Positions 1 to 8,544 of a DNA stretch of 20,859 nucleotides are shown in pieces. The stretch covers positions 1 to 20,859 of the forward strand of contig DDJQ01000110.1 of the NCBI GenBank assembly GCA_002339125.1, in the 5' to 3' direction. Made by a program: the position numbers and the translations under genes. Position 1 is the stretch's first letter. Each line of letters starts with the position of its first letter. Source of the stretch: Alteromonadaceae bacterium UBA2620. GTDB lineage: Bacteria > Pseudomonadota > Gammaproteobacteria > Enterobacterales > Alteromonadaceae. The notes beneath the pieces were generated by a model that was not told the DNA's origin, ran no database searches, and worked only from the letters and a program-made list of their open reading frames with translations.

Positions 1-1
1 C

Positions 2-3000
2 TGGCAGCCATTGAATGACGGCGTTGATACAACGTCGTCGCGAGCCACAGTAGACAGAGTTAACCGGGTGTACAGTTCGGTGGTTACCCTGACCAATACC
101 TCTGATGACTCTATCGACGGGCCTTTTCGGGTTTTGATCACCGATAGTTCCATTGCTGTTAGCGGCGCAGATGGTTATACCGGCGATGGCATCCCTTACT
201 TCGACGTGGACGCTGACAGTCTGGCTGCGGGCGAGAGCACGGCGGTTTCAGTTTCCTTTAACCTTGAGCGTAAACGACTCAGTTTTACCCCGGTACTGGA
301 GCAGGACAATCCTAACATCGGCATTTATGCTGAGGCAGAAGGCGGCGCAGATGCCACATTAAACTACCTGGGCATGGATCTGTTTGTAGAAACCGGCGAG
401 CCTGAGTACGTGACCGCACTGGAGAATGCTACCACGCCACCGGAAGATGACAGCCGGGTAGGTGAATTACTGGTTAATTTCAACCAGGCCGGCACCTATA
501 ACCTGTATGCACGGCTTCGTGTGGGGCCGGAAGGGTTTAGCGATGACAGCATGTATATACCCTCTGCACTGGGTAGTGCTAATGAATGGATCCTGGTTAA
601 CGGGATCAGCGGATATGCTGCGCCAGGCGAAACCGGTTATGAGCCGGATACTGTGGTTGATAGCGGTGGTGAAGCTAACTTAGAAGCCTTTATGTGGGTC
701 GCTATTACAGAAGGCGAATACACTGTTGCCAATAATAACGCGACTGAGGTGTTCCGCTACGCGAGTCGTGAGGATGGTCTGGATATTGATAAGTTTGTGT
801 TTGCGCCAGCGGGGCTGACCTACACCGTCGATCAGCTTGAAAACGGTTTACCGGGCGAAGTCGCCACGCCACCAGAAACCTACACGCCGTCTGGTCCGCC
901 CCTGGCTGAAGGACAGTCTAAGTTCTTAGGTGGCGTTTGTTGCGGTGTGCAGCGGCCAAACTTTGAGGCCTACTGGAATCAGGTGACCGCAGAAAACGCC
1001 GGTAAGTGGGGCTCTGTCGAATCGGTGCGCGACCAATACAACTGGGCGCCGCTTGATGAAGCCTATAACCTGGCTAAAGACAACGGCTTTATCTATAAGC
1101 ATCACGTTCTGGTGTGGGGCAGCCAGCAACCTGGCTGGATAAGCGATTTGACGCCGGCTGAACAGCTGGACGAAATCCTTGAATGGTATCAGGCTGTTAA
1201 CCAACGCTACCCGGCGATGGATTTCATCGAGGTGGTGAACGAATTTGATAATGCGCCGCCGGATGGTAGCAATGGCCGACCGGATTACGTTGATGGCTTG
1301 CGCCTGTATGCGCCAGAGGTAACGGCAGAAGTTGAAGCGTTCTTCATGGCACGGGGGGATGATGCCACAACTGCCGCGCAAAAAGCTGAAGACTACGACT
1401 GGATTGTAAACGCCTTCCAAATGGCGCGGGACATTTTCCCGGCCAGTACTCAATTGATGTTTAACGAGTACAGTGTCATAAACTCTGACGCCAGAACCGA
1501 CAAGGTGATTGATTTAGCCAACCTGCTGCAATCGAGAGGCCTTATCGACGCAATTGGTTTCCAGGGGCACGCCTTCTCAACCGGCGGCCCATTAGAAACC
1601 ATGCTCAGTAATATCGATCGCATGGACAGCCAGACCGGGCTTGATATATATCTGACGGAACTGGATATTGACGGTACTGAAGAACTTACTCAGCTACTGG
1701 AGTATCAACGCCTGTTCCCGGCATTCTGGACGCATCCGGCAATTAAAGGTGTAACCATGTGGGGGTACTTGCCCGGTCACTGGCGTGAAGAGCAGGGCGC
1801 CATTCTGGCCTACGACACTGGTGTAGAAAAAGCCGCGCTTAAATGGCTGAAAGGCTATGTTCGCGAGCTGGCGCCGCAGTTTAATCAACCATCGCTGATC
1901 ACCGTGGATGAAACCACCGAAGTGGGCATGCAGGTGGCAGATTTAGTCTCTTATGATTATCTGGGCAACCCTCATGATCAGACTTCAGCCGTACAGTGGA
2001 CGGTGTTGAGTGGGAATGAAGACGGCTTGTTTGCGCTCGATGCACAAAGCGGCAAAATCAGCGTGGCTGCGCCGCTAAGCCCCGGTTTATACGATTTGTA
2101 CATTCAGGTAGTTGAGGGCGAATACCCCAGCTTTACCCGTCAGGTGCAGATCGTAGTGCCCGGCGATGATTTGCCACCCGAGGTAATTGAGTACGACTTC
2201 AGTGATGGCTCGCAGGGTTGGCGTGGTGACTACGGCACATCGGCTACGGTGGGTTATGACGGCAGTATACCCGCGGCGTTATTACTACCAGACTGGGCTG
2301 GCCGCAATGCACAGGAATATATCGAAGAGATCAGTATGACCGATCTTAACGGTGCTAATCTTAGCTATACCGTAAATGTTACGCAGGCTCAGGTAGATGG
2401 TGGCATGACCATCCAGCCCTATGTCCAAACGGGCGGGCCTAACTACTTACGTATCTACGGTCAGGCCGTGGTGCCGGTAGCTGGTGAGAATGTGATCACC
2501 TTTGCTCCACAGGATAACGGCGCCGGCGACCTGGCCATCATCGAGCGACTCGGTCTACAACTGAATGGCCCGCTCACCGGAGGGACTGATGATGTGGTCG
2601 AAATGACCTACGTCAGACTGGAAATTCCTACGGAGTTGCCCAGCGCTGAAACCGTAACTTACGACTTTATCAACGACAATGAAGGCATGCGCGGTGATTA
2701 TGGGACCAACGCCAGCGTTATCCATCGTCCGGCACTGGAGGCAGTGAGCCTGCAGCCGAATGAAAGCAGCGAAACACATAACTACATACTGGGCGTGCCC
2801 AGCCGTGATTACGCTGGGGCGGCGATTACTTTCACGCTTAATGTCAGTAGTGATCTGGCTGCCAGTGGTCTGAGTGTGCAGGGGTATGTGCAAACGGGAG
2901 CGCCAAATTACGCGCGCATTTACGGCTCACTGGAATCTTTATCTGCAGGAAGTAACCTGTTTACTTTCTATCCTCAGGATGACGGTAGCGGCAATATTGA

Positions 3001-3097
3001 AAATATCGAACGCATTGCCTTACAGGTAAATGGTGCCTTTTTGGCGGATGAGGGCAGCGAAATCCTTATTGAGCGCATTGATGCCGACTTCCCTTGA
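2..3097 (+). CDS. Multi-domain GH10 endo-1,4-beta-xylanase, 5' end outside window
   Basis: Likely a secreted enzyme cutting internal beta-1,4 links of xylan. The frame is open to the left edge, so the true start and any signal peptide lie upstream. Residues are counted from the codon at position 11. Residues 1-300 are beta-rich, with a TLTNTSDDSIDGPF stretch and a TYNLYARLRVG stretch resembling carbohydrate-binding or Ig-like folds. The GH10 barrel spans about 305-620. E411 in EVVNEFDN fits the acid/base position and E550 in LTELDID fits the nucleophile. Residues about 629-716 look cadherin-like. Two related modules of about 145 residues follow (725-871 and 881-1028), both with a RGDYGT motif and a YVQTG.PNY.RIYG motif. 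The GH10 assignment is firm, the accessory domain names are tentative. A strong terminator follows 22 bp after the stop, so it is transcribed separately from metA. Confidence 0.9.
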   Translation, partial: WQPLNDGVDTTSSRATVDRVNRVYSSVVTLTNTSDDSIDGPFRVLITDSSIAVSGADGYTGDGIPYFDVDADSLAAGESTAVSVSFNLERKRLSFTPVLEQDNPNIGIYAEAEGGADATLNYLGMDLFVETGEPEYVTALENATTPPEDDSRVGELLVNFNQAGTYNLYARLRVGPEGFSDDSMYIPSALGSANEWILVNGISGYAAPGETGYEPDTVVDSGGEANLEAFMWVAITEGEYTVANNNATEVFRYASREDGLDIDKFVFAPAGLTYTVDQLENGLPGEVATPPETYTPSGPPLAEGQSKFLGGVCCGVQRPNFEAYWNQVTAENAGKWGSVESVRDQYNWAPLDEAYNLAKDNGFIYKHHVLVWGSQQPGWISDLTPAEQLDEILEWYQAVNQRYPAMDFIEVVNEFDNAPPDGSNGRPDYVDGLRLYAPEVTAEVEAFFMARGDDATTAAQKAEDYDWIVNAFQMARDIFPASTQLMFNEYSVINSDARTDKVIDLANLLQSRGLIDAIGFQGHAFSTGGPLETMLSNIDRMDSQTGLDIYLTELDIDGTEELTQLLEYQRLFPAFWTHPAIKGVTMWGYLPGHWREEQGAILAYDTGVEKAALKWLKGYVRELAPQFNQPSLITVDETTEVGMQVADLVSYDYLGNPHDQTSAVQWTVLSGNEDGLFALDAQSGKISVAAPLSPGLYDLYIQVVEGEYPSFTRQVQIVVPGDDLPPEVIEYDFSDGSQGWRGDYGTSATVGYDGSIPAALLLPDWAGRNAQEYIEEISMTDLNGANLSYTVNVTQAQVDGGMTIQPYVQTGGPNYLRIYGQAVVPVAGENVITFAPQDNGAGDLAIIERLGLQLNGPLTGGTDDVVEMTYVRLEIPTELPSAETVTYDFINDNEGMRGDYGTNASVIHRPALEAVSLQPNESSETHNYILGVPSRDYAGAAITFTLNVSSDLAASGLSVQGYVQTGAPNYARIYGSLESLSAGSNLFTFYPQDDGSGNIENIERIALQVNGAFLADEGSEILIERIDADFP

Positions 3098-3118
3098 TCC
3101 TTTCCTAAGGCAATAAAC

Positions 3119-3143
3119 AAAGCCCCGCTGGTCGGGGCTTTTT
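3119..3143 (+). terminator. Rho-independent terminator after the xylanase gene
   Basis: A 9-bp stem AAAGCCCCG / CGGGGCTTT (3119-3127 and 3133-3141) encloses a 5-nt loop, and the 3' arm runs into a T tract. It lies 22 bp past the xylanase stop codon and isolates that gene from the methionine operon. Confidence 0.9.
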
Positions 3144-3229
3144 ATCGAATGCTGCAAATCCAGCCACATTCACCGGCAAGGAGGCGATAAATCACTTACA
3201 CTTCGGGTAGTGCCGCTTTGGATACAACT

Positions 3230-3261
3230 AAACGTTTAGACGTCTAGACGTAAAGATGTTG
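3230..3261 (+). promoter_or_regulatory. MetJ operator: four tandem 8-bp met boxes
   Basis: Four consecutive 8-mers resemble the met box AGACGTCT. At 3230-3237 is AAACGTTT (6 of 8 matches). At 3238-3245 is AGACGTCT (8 of 8). At 3246-3253 is AGACGTAA (6 of 8). At 3254-3261 is AGATGTTG (5 of 8). MetJ with bound S-adenosylmethionine binds such arrays cooperatively, one dimer per box. The last box overlaps the -35 element of the metA promoter, so bound repressor would block polymerase. The metJ gene is not in this window. Confidence 0.88.
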
Positions 3262-3286
3262 ACATTGGTCGTACTTTAGCGACAAT
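3259..3286 (+). promoter_or_regulatory. Promoter of the metA-metH operon
   Basis: The -35 element TTGACA (3259-3264) is a perfect consensus. After 16 bp comes GACAAT (3281-3286), a 4-of-6 match to the -10 consensus. The predicted start site lies about 20-25 nt upstream of the metA ATG. The overlap with the MetJ array supports the assignment. Confidence 0.7.
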
Positions 3287-3316
3287 AGCTGCATAATCAC
3301 ATTGCCCGGAGTTGCC

Positions 3317-4255
3317 ATGCCAATCAGGATCCCAGAAAATCTGCCCGCACAAAACGTGTTATTGGGTGAGAATATTTTCACCATGGATAGTCAGCGAGCG
3401 GCGAGTCAGGATATTCGCCCCATGGAAGTGGCTATTCTCAATTTAATGCCGAATAAAATTGAGACCGAAGTTCAGTTATTACGGCTCCTTTCCAATACGC
3501 CGCTGCAAATCAATGTGGACTTAATCCGAATCAATGATTTAACCCCCAAACATACGCCGCAGTCGCATATGGATGCGTTTTATCATGACTTCAGCGACGT
3601 CGTCGAAAAGCGTTACGATGGTCTGATTGTTACCGGCGCACCGCTGGCACTGCTCGACTACGAAGACGTGAACTACTGGGATACCATGAAAACTATTCTG
3701 GAATGGGCTAACCGGCACGTACAGTCAACCTTGTATTTATGTTGGGCCGCCCATGCCGCAATGTATCACTTTCATGGCATTCAGCGAAAATTGCGCGAAG
3801 AAAAACTGTCTGGCGTATTTCACCACCGGGTCAACGAGCCGCTCAATGAGCTGTTACGGGGCTTCGACTCTGAGTTTTATGCGCCGCATTCCCGTTATGG
3901 CTATATCGATCCGGCCGATTACAACAGTATTCCTGGTCTCAGCGTGATTGCCGAATCCGACGAAGCCGGGGCATACGTAGTGGCGTCGGACGATAAGCGG
4001 ATGGTGTTTATCACCGGTCACCCGGAATATGATCCTGAAACGCTCAATGACGAATACGTTAGAGATCTTAACGCTGACTTAGAACCAAAAATTCCGTGTA
4101 ACTACTATCCCGATGACGACCCGGGCAAGCCACCCGTGGTAAGATGGCGCGCACATGGCAGTTTGCTATTTACCAACTGGATAAACTACTACGTTTATCA
4201 GACAACGCCGTACGATTTAAATCAGCTGGTCGAGAAAGATCAGCGCAAGAGGTAG
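3317..4255 (+). CDS. metA: Homoserine O-acyltransferase (probably succinyl-)
   Basis: Catalyses the first committed step of methionine synthesis, transferring an acyl group from acyl-CoA to homoserine. The 312-residue product is close to the usual length (E. coli 309) and starts MPIRIPENLPA, typical of the family. I chose the ATG at 3317 because GGAG (3308-3311) lies 5 nt upstream; a longer TTG start at 3302 would add five atypical residues. Catalytic Cys142 lies in LYLCWAAHAAMYHFHG, and His235 and Glu237 in TGHPEY. Position 111, which separates succinyl (Gly) from acetyl (Glu) users, is Ala. A small residue favours succinyl-CoA, but this is inference. It is first in an operon with both methionine synthase genes, the next starting 3 bp after its stop, under an upstream MetJ operator. 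Confidence 0.96.
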   Translation: MPIRIPENLPAQNVLLGENIFTMDSQRAASQDIRPMEVAILNLMPNKIETEVQLLRLLSNTPLQINVDLIRINDLTPKHTPQSHMDAFYHDFSDVVEKRYDGLIVTGAPLALLDYEDVNYWDTMKTILEWANRHVQSTLYLCWAAHAAMYHFHGIQRKLREEKLSGVFHHRVNEPLNELLRGFDSEFYAPHSRYGYIDPADYNSIPGLSVIAESDEAGAYVVASDDKRMVFITGHPEYDPETLNDEYVRDLNADLEPKIPCNYYPDDDPGKPPVVRWRAHGSLLFTNWINYYVYQTTPYDLNQLVEKDQRKR

Positions 4256-4258
4256 CAC

Positions 4259-5314
4259 GTGAGCCGATACACAGACAAACAGATATTCGATCTGGCCGCC
4301 AACCGCATTCTGATCCTGGATGGTGCCATGGGTACCATGATCCAGCAGCACAAGCTGGAAGAAGAAGACTACCGCGGAGAGCAGTACAAAGACTGGCATT
4401 GCGACATTAAAGGCAATAACGATCTGTTGGCGATTACCCAGCCGGATATTATCTATGACATCCATTGTCAGTACCTTGAGGCCGGTGCAGATATCATCGA
4501 AACCAACACCTTTAATGCCACCACGATTTCCATGGCCGACTACGACATGCAGGCCATTTCAAGAGAAATCAATGTGGCGGCTGCGCAGCTGGCCCGTAAA
4601 GCCTGTGATGAATTCACCGCAAAGAACCCGGATAAACCACGCCTGGTGGCCGGCGTTATCGGGCCAACCAGTCGAACGGCATCGATTTCCCCGGATGTAA
4701 ACGACCCGGGCAAACGAAATGTTACCTTTGATGAACTGGTGGAAGCCTACACCGAGAGCTGCGAAGCCCTGATTGAAGGCGGTTCAGATCTCATCCTCAT
4801 CGAAACCATTTTTGATACGCTCAATGCCAAAGCGGCAGCGTTTGCGGTTGAAGGCGTGTTCGAAAAATTAGACCTGCGGTTACCGGTGATGATTTCCGGC
4901 ACCATTACCGATGCCTCCGGGCGTACGTTGTCTGGTCAGACTGCTGAAGCGTTTTATTACTCCATGCGGCATATTAAGCCGGTGTCATTTGGTCTCAATT
5001 GCGCGTTAGGACCAGATCTGCTGCGCCAGTATGTGGAAGAAATCAGTAATGTTGCCGAATGCCTGGTATCGGCGCACCCCAATGCCGGCCTGCCTAACGA
5101 GTTTGGTGAGTACGATATGGAAGGGCCCGAAATGGCTGAGCACATTAAGGAATGGGCTGAGTCCGGGTTAGTGAATATTGTTGGTGGGTGTTGTGGCAGC
5201 ACGCCGGATCATATTCGCGACATCGCCAATGTGGTTGCCGGCGTGGCACCGCGTGAAATTGTTAAGCTTGAGCCGAAGATGCGTTTATCCGGCTTAGAAC
5301 CCTTCGTGCATTGA
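4259..5314 (+). CDS. metH: Methionine synthase, homocysteine-binding module (split MetH, part 1)
   Basis: This 351-residue protein equals the N-terminal zinc-dependent homocysteine module of cobalamin-dependent methionine synthase. It begins with the ILILDGAMGTMIQ motif. The zinc ligands are visible as Cys248 (GLNCALG) and Cys311/Cys312 (GGCCGSTP), matching E. coli MetH 247/310/311. It ends RLSGLEPFVH and then TGA. In E. coli the LSGLEP sequence runs directly into the folate domain, so translation here stops in the inter-domain linker. The GTG start is preceded by AAGAGGT, overlapping the metA stop. The remaining modules begin 9 bp downstream in the same frame, so the two products presumably act as a complex. 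A stand-alone homocysteine methyltransferase is unlikely because the sequence tracks MetH closely. Confidence 0.93.
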   Translation: MSRYTDKQIFDLAANRILILDGAMGTMIQQHKLEEEDYRGEQYKDWHCDIKGNNDLLAITQPDIIYDIHCQYLEAGADIIETNTFNATTISMADYDMQAISREINVAAAQLARKACDEFTAKNPDKPRLVAGVIGPTSRTASISPDVNDPGKRNVTFDELVEAYTESCEALIEGGSDLILIETIFDTLNAKAAAFAVEGVFEKLDLRLPVMISGTITDASGRTLSGQTAEAFYYSMRHIKPVSFGLNCALGPDLLRQYVEEISNVAECLVSAHPNAGLPNEFGEYDMEGPEMAEHIKEWAESGLVNIVGGCCGSTPDHIRDIANVVAGVAPREIVKLEPKMRLSGLEPFVH

Positions 5315-5323
5315 GGAATAGTT

Positions 5324-7948
5324 GTGTCTGCAGAATTTTCCAGTTTTATTAATATCGGTGAGCGCACGAATGTCACCGGTTCTGCCAAATTCAAACGTCT
5401 TATCCTCGAAGGCGATTACGAAACGGCACTCGACGTTGCCCGCCAGCAGGTAGAAAACGGCGCGCAAATTATCGATATCAACATGGACGAAGCCATGTTG
5501 GATTCGGTTGAGGCCATGCAAACCTTTCTTAATCTGATTGCCTCAGAACCCGATATCAGCCGGGTGCCGATCATGATTGACTCATCAAAATGGGAAGTCA
5601 TTGAGGCCGGCCTTAAGTGCGTGCAGGGAAAGGCGATTGTTAACTCCATCAGCCTTAAGGAAGGTGAAGAGAACTTTATCCACCAGGCTAAACTGATTAA
5701 GCGTTACGGCGCGGCAACGGTTGTGATGGCGTTTGATGAAAAAGGTCAGGCCGACACCAAAGAGCGTAAAATTGAAATTTGTCAGCGCAGTTATCAGGTG
5801 CTGATAGAAAAAGTCGGTTTTGCGCCGGAAGACATTATTTTCGATCCGAATATTTTTGCCGTGGCAACCGGGATTGAAGAGCACGACAATTATGCGGTGG
5901 ACTTTATTGAGGCCACCCGGGTGATTCGCCAAACCTGCCCGCATGTGCACGTGTCTGGCGGTCTGTCGAATATCTCGTTTTCGTTTCGCGGTAATAACCC
6001 GGTGCGTGAAGCCATGCACTCGGTATTTTTATATCACGCCATCCGCGCTGGGCTGGATATGGCCATTGTTAATGCCGGTCAGCTGGAAGTGTACGATGAA
6101 ATTCCAGCCGAACTGCGTGATGCGGTAGAGGACGTTATCCTCAACCGCCACAGCGAGGCTACCGATAAGCTCCTTGAGCTGGCGCCTAAATATCAGGGCG
6201 ATGGCAAGGCGGTGGTTAAAGAGGACCTCGCCTGGCGTGATCTGCCGGTGAATAAACGGTTGGAACATGCGCTGGTTAAAGGCATCACCGATTTTATCGA
6301 AGACGATACCGAAGCTGCCCGTCAGGCTGCAGATAAACCGCTACATGTTATTGAAGGGCCGTTAATGGACGGCATGAACGTGGTGGGCGACCTGTTTGGT
6401 GAAGGTAAAATGTTCCTGCCACAGGTGGTGAAATCAGCCCGGGTAATGAAAAAAGCGGTGGCTTACCTGCAACCTTATATCGAAGCCGAGAAGTCTGAAG
6501 ATACCAAGAGTAACGGCAAGATCCTGCTGGCCACAGTAAAAGGCGATGTTCACGATATTGGTAAAAATATCGTAGGCGTAGTACTGCAGTGTAATAACTT
6601 TGAAGTGGTGGACATGGGCGTAATGGTGCCCTGTGCAGCCATTTTGCAAAAGGCCAAAGAAGAAAACGTCGATATGATTGGCCTGTCGGGGCTGATTACG
6701 CCGTCACTGGATGAGATGGTCCATGTGGCTAAAGAAATGGAACGGCTGGATTTCGATCTGCCACTGCTGATTGGCGGCGCAACCACTTCTAAAGCGCATA
6801 CCGCAGTGAAAATTGAGCAGAATTATCATGCTCCGGTGGCTTATGTGCCCAATGCCAGCCGCGCGGTAGGTGTTTGCCAGAAACTGCTGAACAGAGAATC
6901 CCGCGATATCTATGCCAAAGAACTGGCCAAAGAATACGACATCGTCCGTGACCAGCATGCCCGTAAAAAGCCACGCTCCAAGCCGGTAACGCTGGCAGAG
7001 GCCCGTGCCAATGCCCATGTGCCGGACTTTAGCGTGCCGCCGGTAACGCCGAACAAACTCGGTGTAACGGCTGTGGCGGCGGATATTGCCACCCTGCGCA
7101 AGTACATCGACTGGACGCCGTTTTTCCTGACCTGGTCACTGGCCGGTAAATACCCGCGTATTTTAACCGACGAAGTGGTAGGGGAGCAGGCTCAGTCATT
7201 ATTTGATGATGCTAATGAAATGCTCGACAACCTGATTGCCAACGGCGGGCTCGAAGCAAAAGGCGTTATGGGCTTATTCCCGGCCAATCGTCAGGATGAC
7301 GACGTGGTCATTTATACTGATGAGTCACGTACAGACACCCTGGGCGTGTCTCATCACCTGCGTCAGCAAACGCAAAAGCCAAAAGGTGCTAACTATTGCT
7401 TAAGCGATTTTGTGGCCCCGGCGGGTTCAGGCATTAAGGATTACATTGGTGCTTTTGCAGTCACCGGCGGTATAGGCGAGGATGAACTGGCAGCTCAGTA
7501 TGATGCCCAGGGCGACGATTACAACGCCATTATGGTTAAGGCCGTGGCCGATCGTCTGGCCGAAGCCTTTGCCGAGTATCTGCATGAACGCGTACGTAAA
7601 GAGTTCTGGGGGTATGCCCCGGATGAAAACCTGGATAACGACGCTCTGATCCGCGAAAAGTATCAGGGTATTCGTCCGGCACCCGGTTATGCCGCTTGCC
7701 CGGAACATACTGAAAAGCAGTTAATCTGGGATTTACTCGACGCCGAAAAACATACCGGTATGACACTCACCGAAAGCTACGCTATGTGGCCGGGTGCCTC
7801 TGTTTCAGGCTGGTATTTCTCGCACCCTGAAGCCCGTTATTTTGCGGTGGCGAAAATTCAGCCGGATCAGCTGGAAAGTTATGCCGAACGTAAAGGGTGG
7901 GATCGGCAAACGGCCGAAAAATGGCTGGCGCCTAACCTGAGTGATTAA
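5324..7948 (+). CDS. metH: Methionine synthase, folate/cobalamin/AdoMet modules (split MetH, part 2)
   Basis: An 874-residue protein carrying the rest of cobalamin-dependent methionine synthase. It starts at the folate domain (FINIGERTNVTGSAKFKR, residues 8-25), followed by the helical cap and the B12 domain with DVHDIGKN, whose His410 corresponds to cobalt ligand His759 of E. coli. The C-terminal reactivation domain has RPAPGYAACPEH from Arg784, the AdoMet-binding motif. Together with the preceding gene the total is 1225 residues, against 1227 for E. coli MetH, so no domain is lost. The GTG start has Shine-Dalgarno GAGGAA (5313-5318) that overlaps the previous gene's TGA stop, giving tight coupling. 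It transfers a methyl group from methyl-tetrahydrofolate via cobalamin to homocysteine bound on its partner. Confidence 0.94.
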   Translation: MSAEFSSFINIGERTNVTGSAKFKRLILEGDYETALDVARQQVENGAQIIDINMDEAMLDSVEAMQTFLNLIASEPDISRVPIMIDSSKWEVIEAGLKCVQGKAIVNSISLKEGEENFIHQAKLIKRYGAATVVMAFDEKGQADTKERKIEICQRSYQVLIEKVGFAPEDIIFDPNIFAVATGIEEHDNYAVDFIEATRVIRQTCPHVHVSGGLSNISFSFRGNNPVREAMHSVFLYHAIRAGLDMAIVNAGQLEVYDEIPAELRDAVEDVILNRHSEATDKLLELAPKYQGDGKAVVKEDLAWRDLPVNKRLEHALVKGITDFIEDDTEAARQAADKPLHVIEGPLMDGMNVVGDLFGEGKMFLPQVVKSARVMKKAVAYLQPYIEAEKSEDTKSNGKILLATVKGDVHDIGKNIVGVVLQCNNFEVVDMGVMVPCAAILQKAKEENVDMIGLSGLITPSLDEMVHVAKEMERLDFDLPLLIGGATTSKAHTAVKIEQNYHAPVAYVPNASRAVGVCQKLLNRESRDIYAKELAKEYDIVRDQHARKKPRSKPVTLAEARANAHVPDFSVPPVTPNKLGVTAVAADIATLRKYIDWTPFFLTWSLAGKYPRILTDEVVGEQAQSLFDDANEMLDNLIANGGLEAKGVMGLFPANRQDDDVVIYTDESRTDTLGVSHHLRQQTQKPKGANYCLSDFVAPAGSGIKDYIGAFAVTGGIGEDELAAQYDAQGDDYNAIMVKAVADRLAEAFAEYLHERVRKEFWGYAPDENLDNDALIREKYQGIRPAPGYAACPEHTEKQLIWDLLDAEKHTGMTLTESYAMWPGASVSGWYFSHPEARYFAVAKIQPDQLESYAERKGWDRQTAEKWLAPNLSD

Positions 7949-7953
7949 CGCTT

Positions 7954-8544
7954 ATGTCCAAGCCCTTTAGTCAGGCCTGTGAAAACAACAAAGCACCGAT
8001 TTTAGCGGTGCTTCGTGATGTCTTTGAACAGGCCAGTAAAGTGCTGGAGATAGGTAGCGGTACCGGGCAACACGCGGTACACTTTGCTGCCGGCTTGCCT
8101 CACCTGCACTGGCAAACCAGTGATGTGCCATTACATCATGAGGGTATTAACGCCTGGGTTAACGAAGCCGATTTGCCAAACCTGGCCGCGCCAATCTCTC
8201 TTCATATTGGCCAGGATTGCTTTCCTGAAACTGGCTTTGATGCGGTTTACTCGGCCAACACCGCGCACATTATGTTTGCCCATGAGGTGCAACAGATGAT
8301 GGCGGGGATTGCCGGGTTGCTACCTGCTGGTGGTGTTTTCTGCCAGTATGGCCCGTTTATATATCAAAACGCTTTTTCCAGCGCCAGTAATGAAGCCTTC
8401 CATTATAGTTTGCTGGAGCGTGGACTCGGCGGCTATAAATCTATCGAAGAGCTATTGTCGTGGGCAGGCGATTCCATGCAACTGACTGATATTATTGATA
8501 TGCCAGCCAACAACCTCTGTCTTATCTGGCGCAAACAGAACTAA
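7954..8544 (+). CDS. DUF938-family SAM-dependent methyltransferase
   Basis: The 196-residue product matches the DUF938 (UPF0585, METTL26-like) family. It has the N-terminal SQACENNKAPILAVLRDVF signature and the SAM-binding motif I VLEIGSGTGQH (residues 30-40), then LPHLHWQTSD where the acidic end of strand 2 sits. It is a cytoplasmic class I methyltransferase fold with no known substrate. The ATG starts only 5 bp after the metH stop with a weak ribosome binding site, so translation is probably coupled. Co-transcription with methionine genes suggests it uses S-adenosylmethionine under MetJ control, but the substrate cannot be inferred. No clear terminator was seen after it. Confidence 0.9.
   Translation: MSKPFSQACENNKAPILAVLRDVFEQASKVLEIGSGTGQHAVHFAAGLPHLHWQTSDVPLHHEGINAWVNEADLPNLAAPISLHIGQDCFPETGFDAVYSANTAHIMFAHEVQQMMAGIAGLLPAGGVFCQYGPFIYQNAFSSASNEAFHYSLLERGLGGYKSIEELLSWAGDSMQLTDIIDMPANNLCLIWRKQN

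Noticed and set aside
3144..3316. SAM or cobalamin riboswitch before metA
   Set aside because: The predicted leader after the promoter is only about 20-25 nt, too short, and the tandem met boxes already explain control.
5312..5314. TGA read as selenocysteine
   Set aside because: MetH has no known selenocysteine in this linker, and no convincing downstream recoding hairpin was seen; a start codon with ribosome binding site follows at once.
5312..5326. metH split as a frameshift or sequencing indel
   Set aside because: Both halves are in the same reading frame and the junction carries a proper ribosome binding site and start, so an indel does not explain it.
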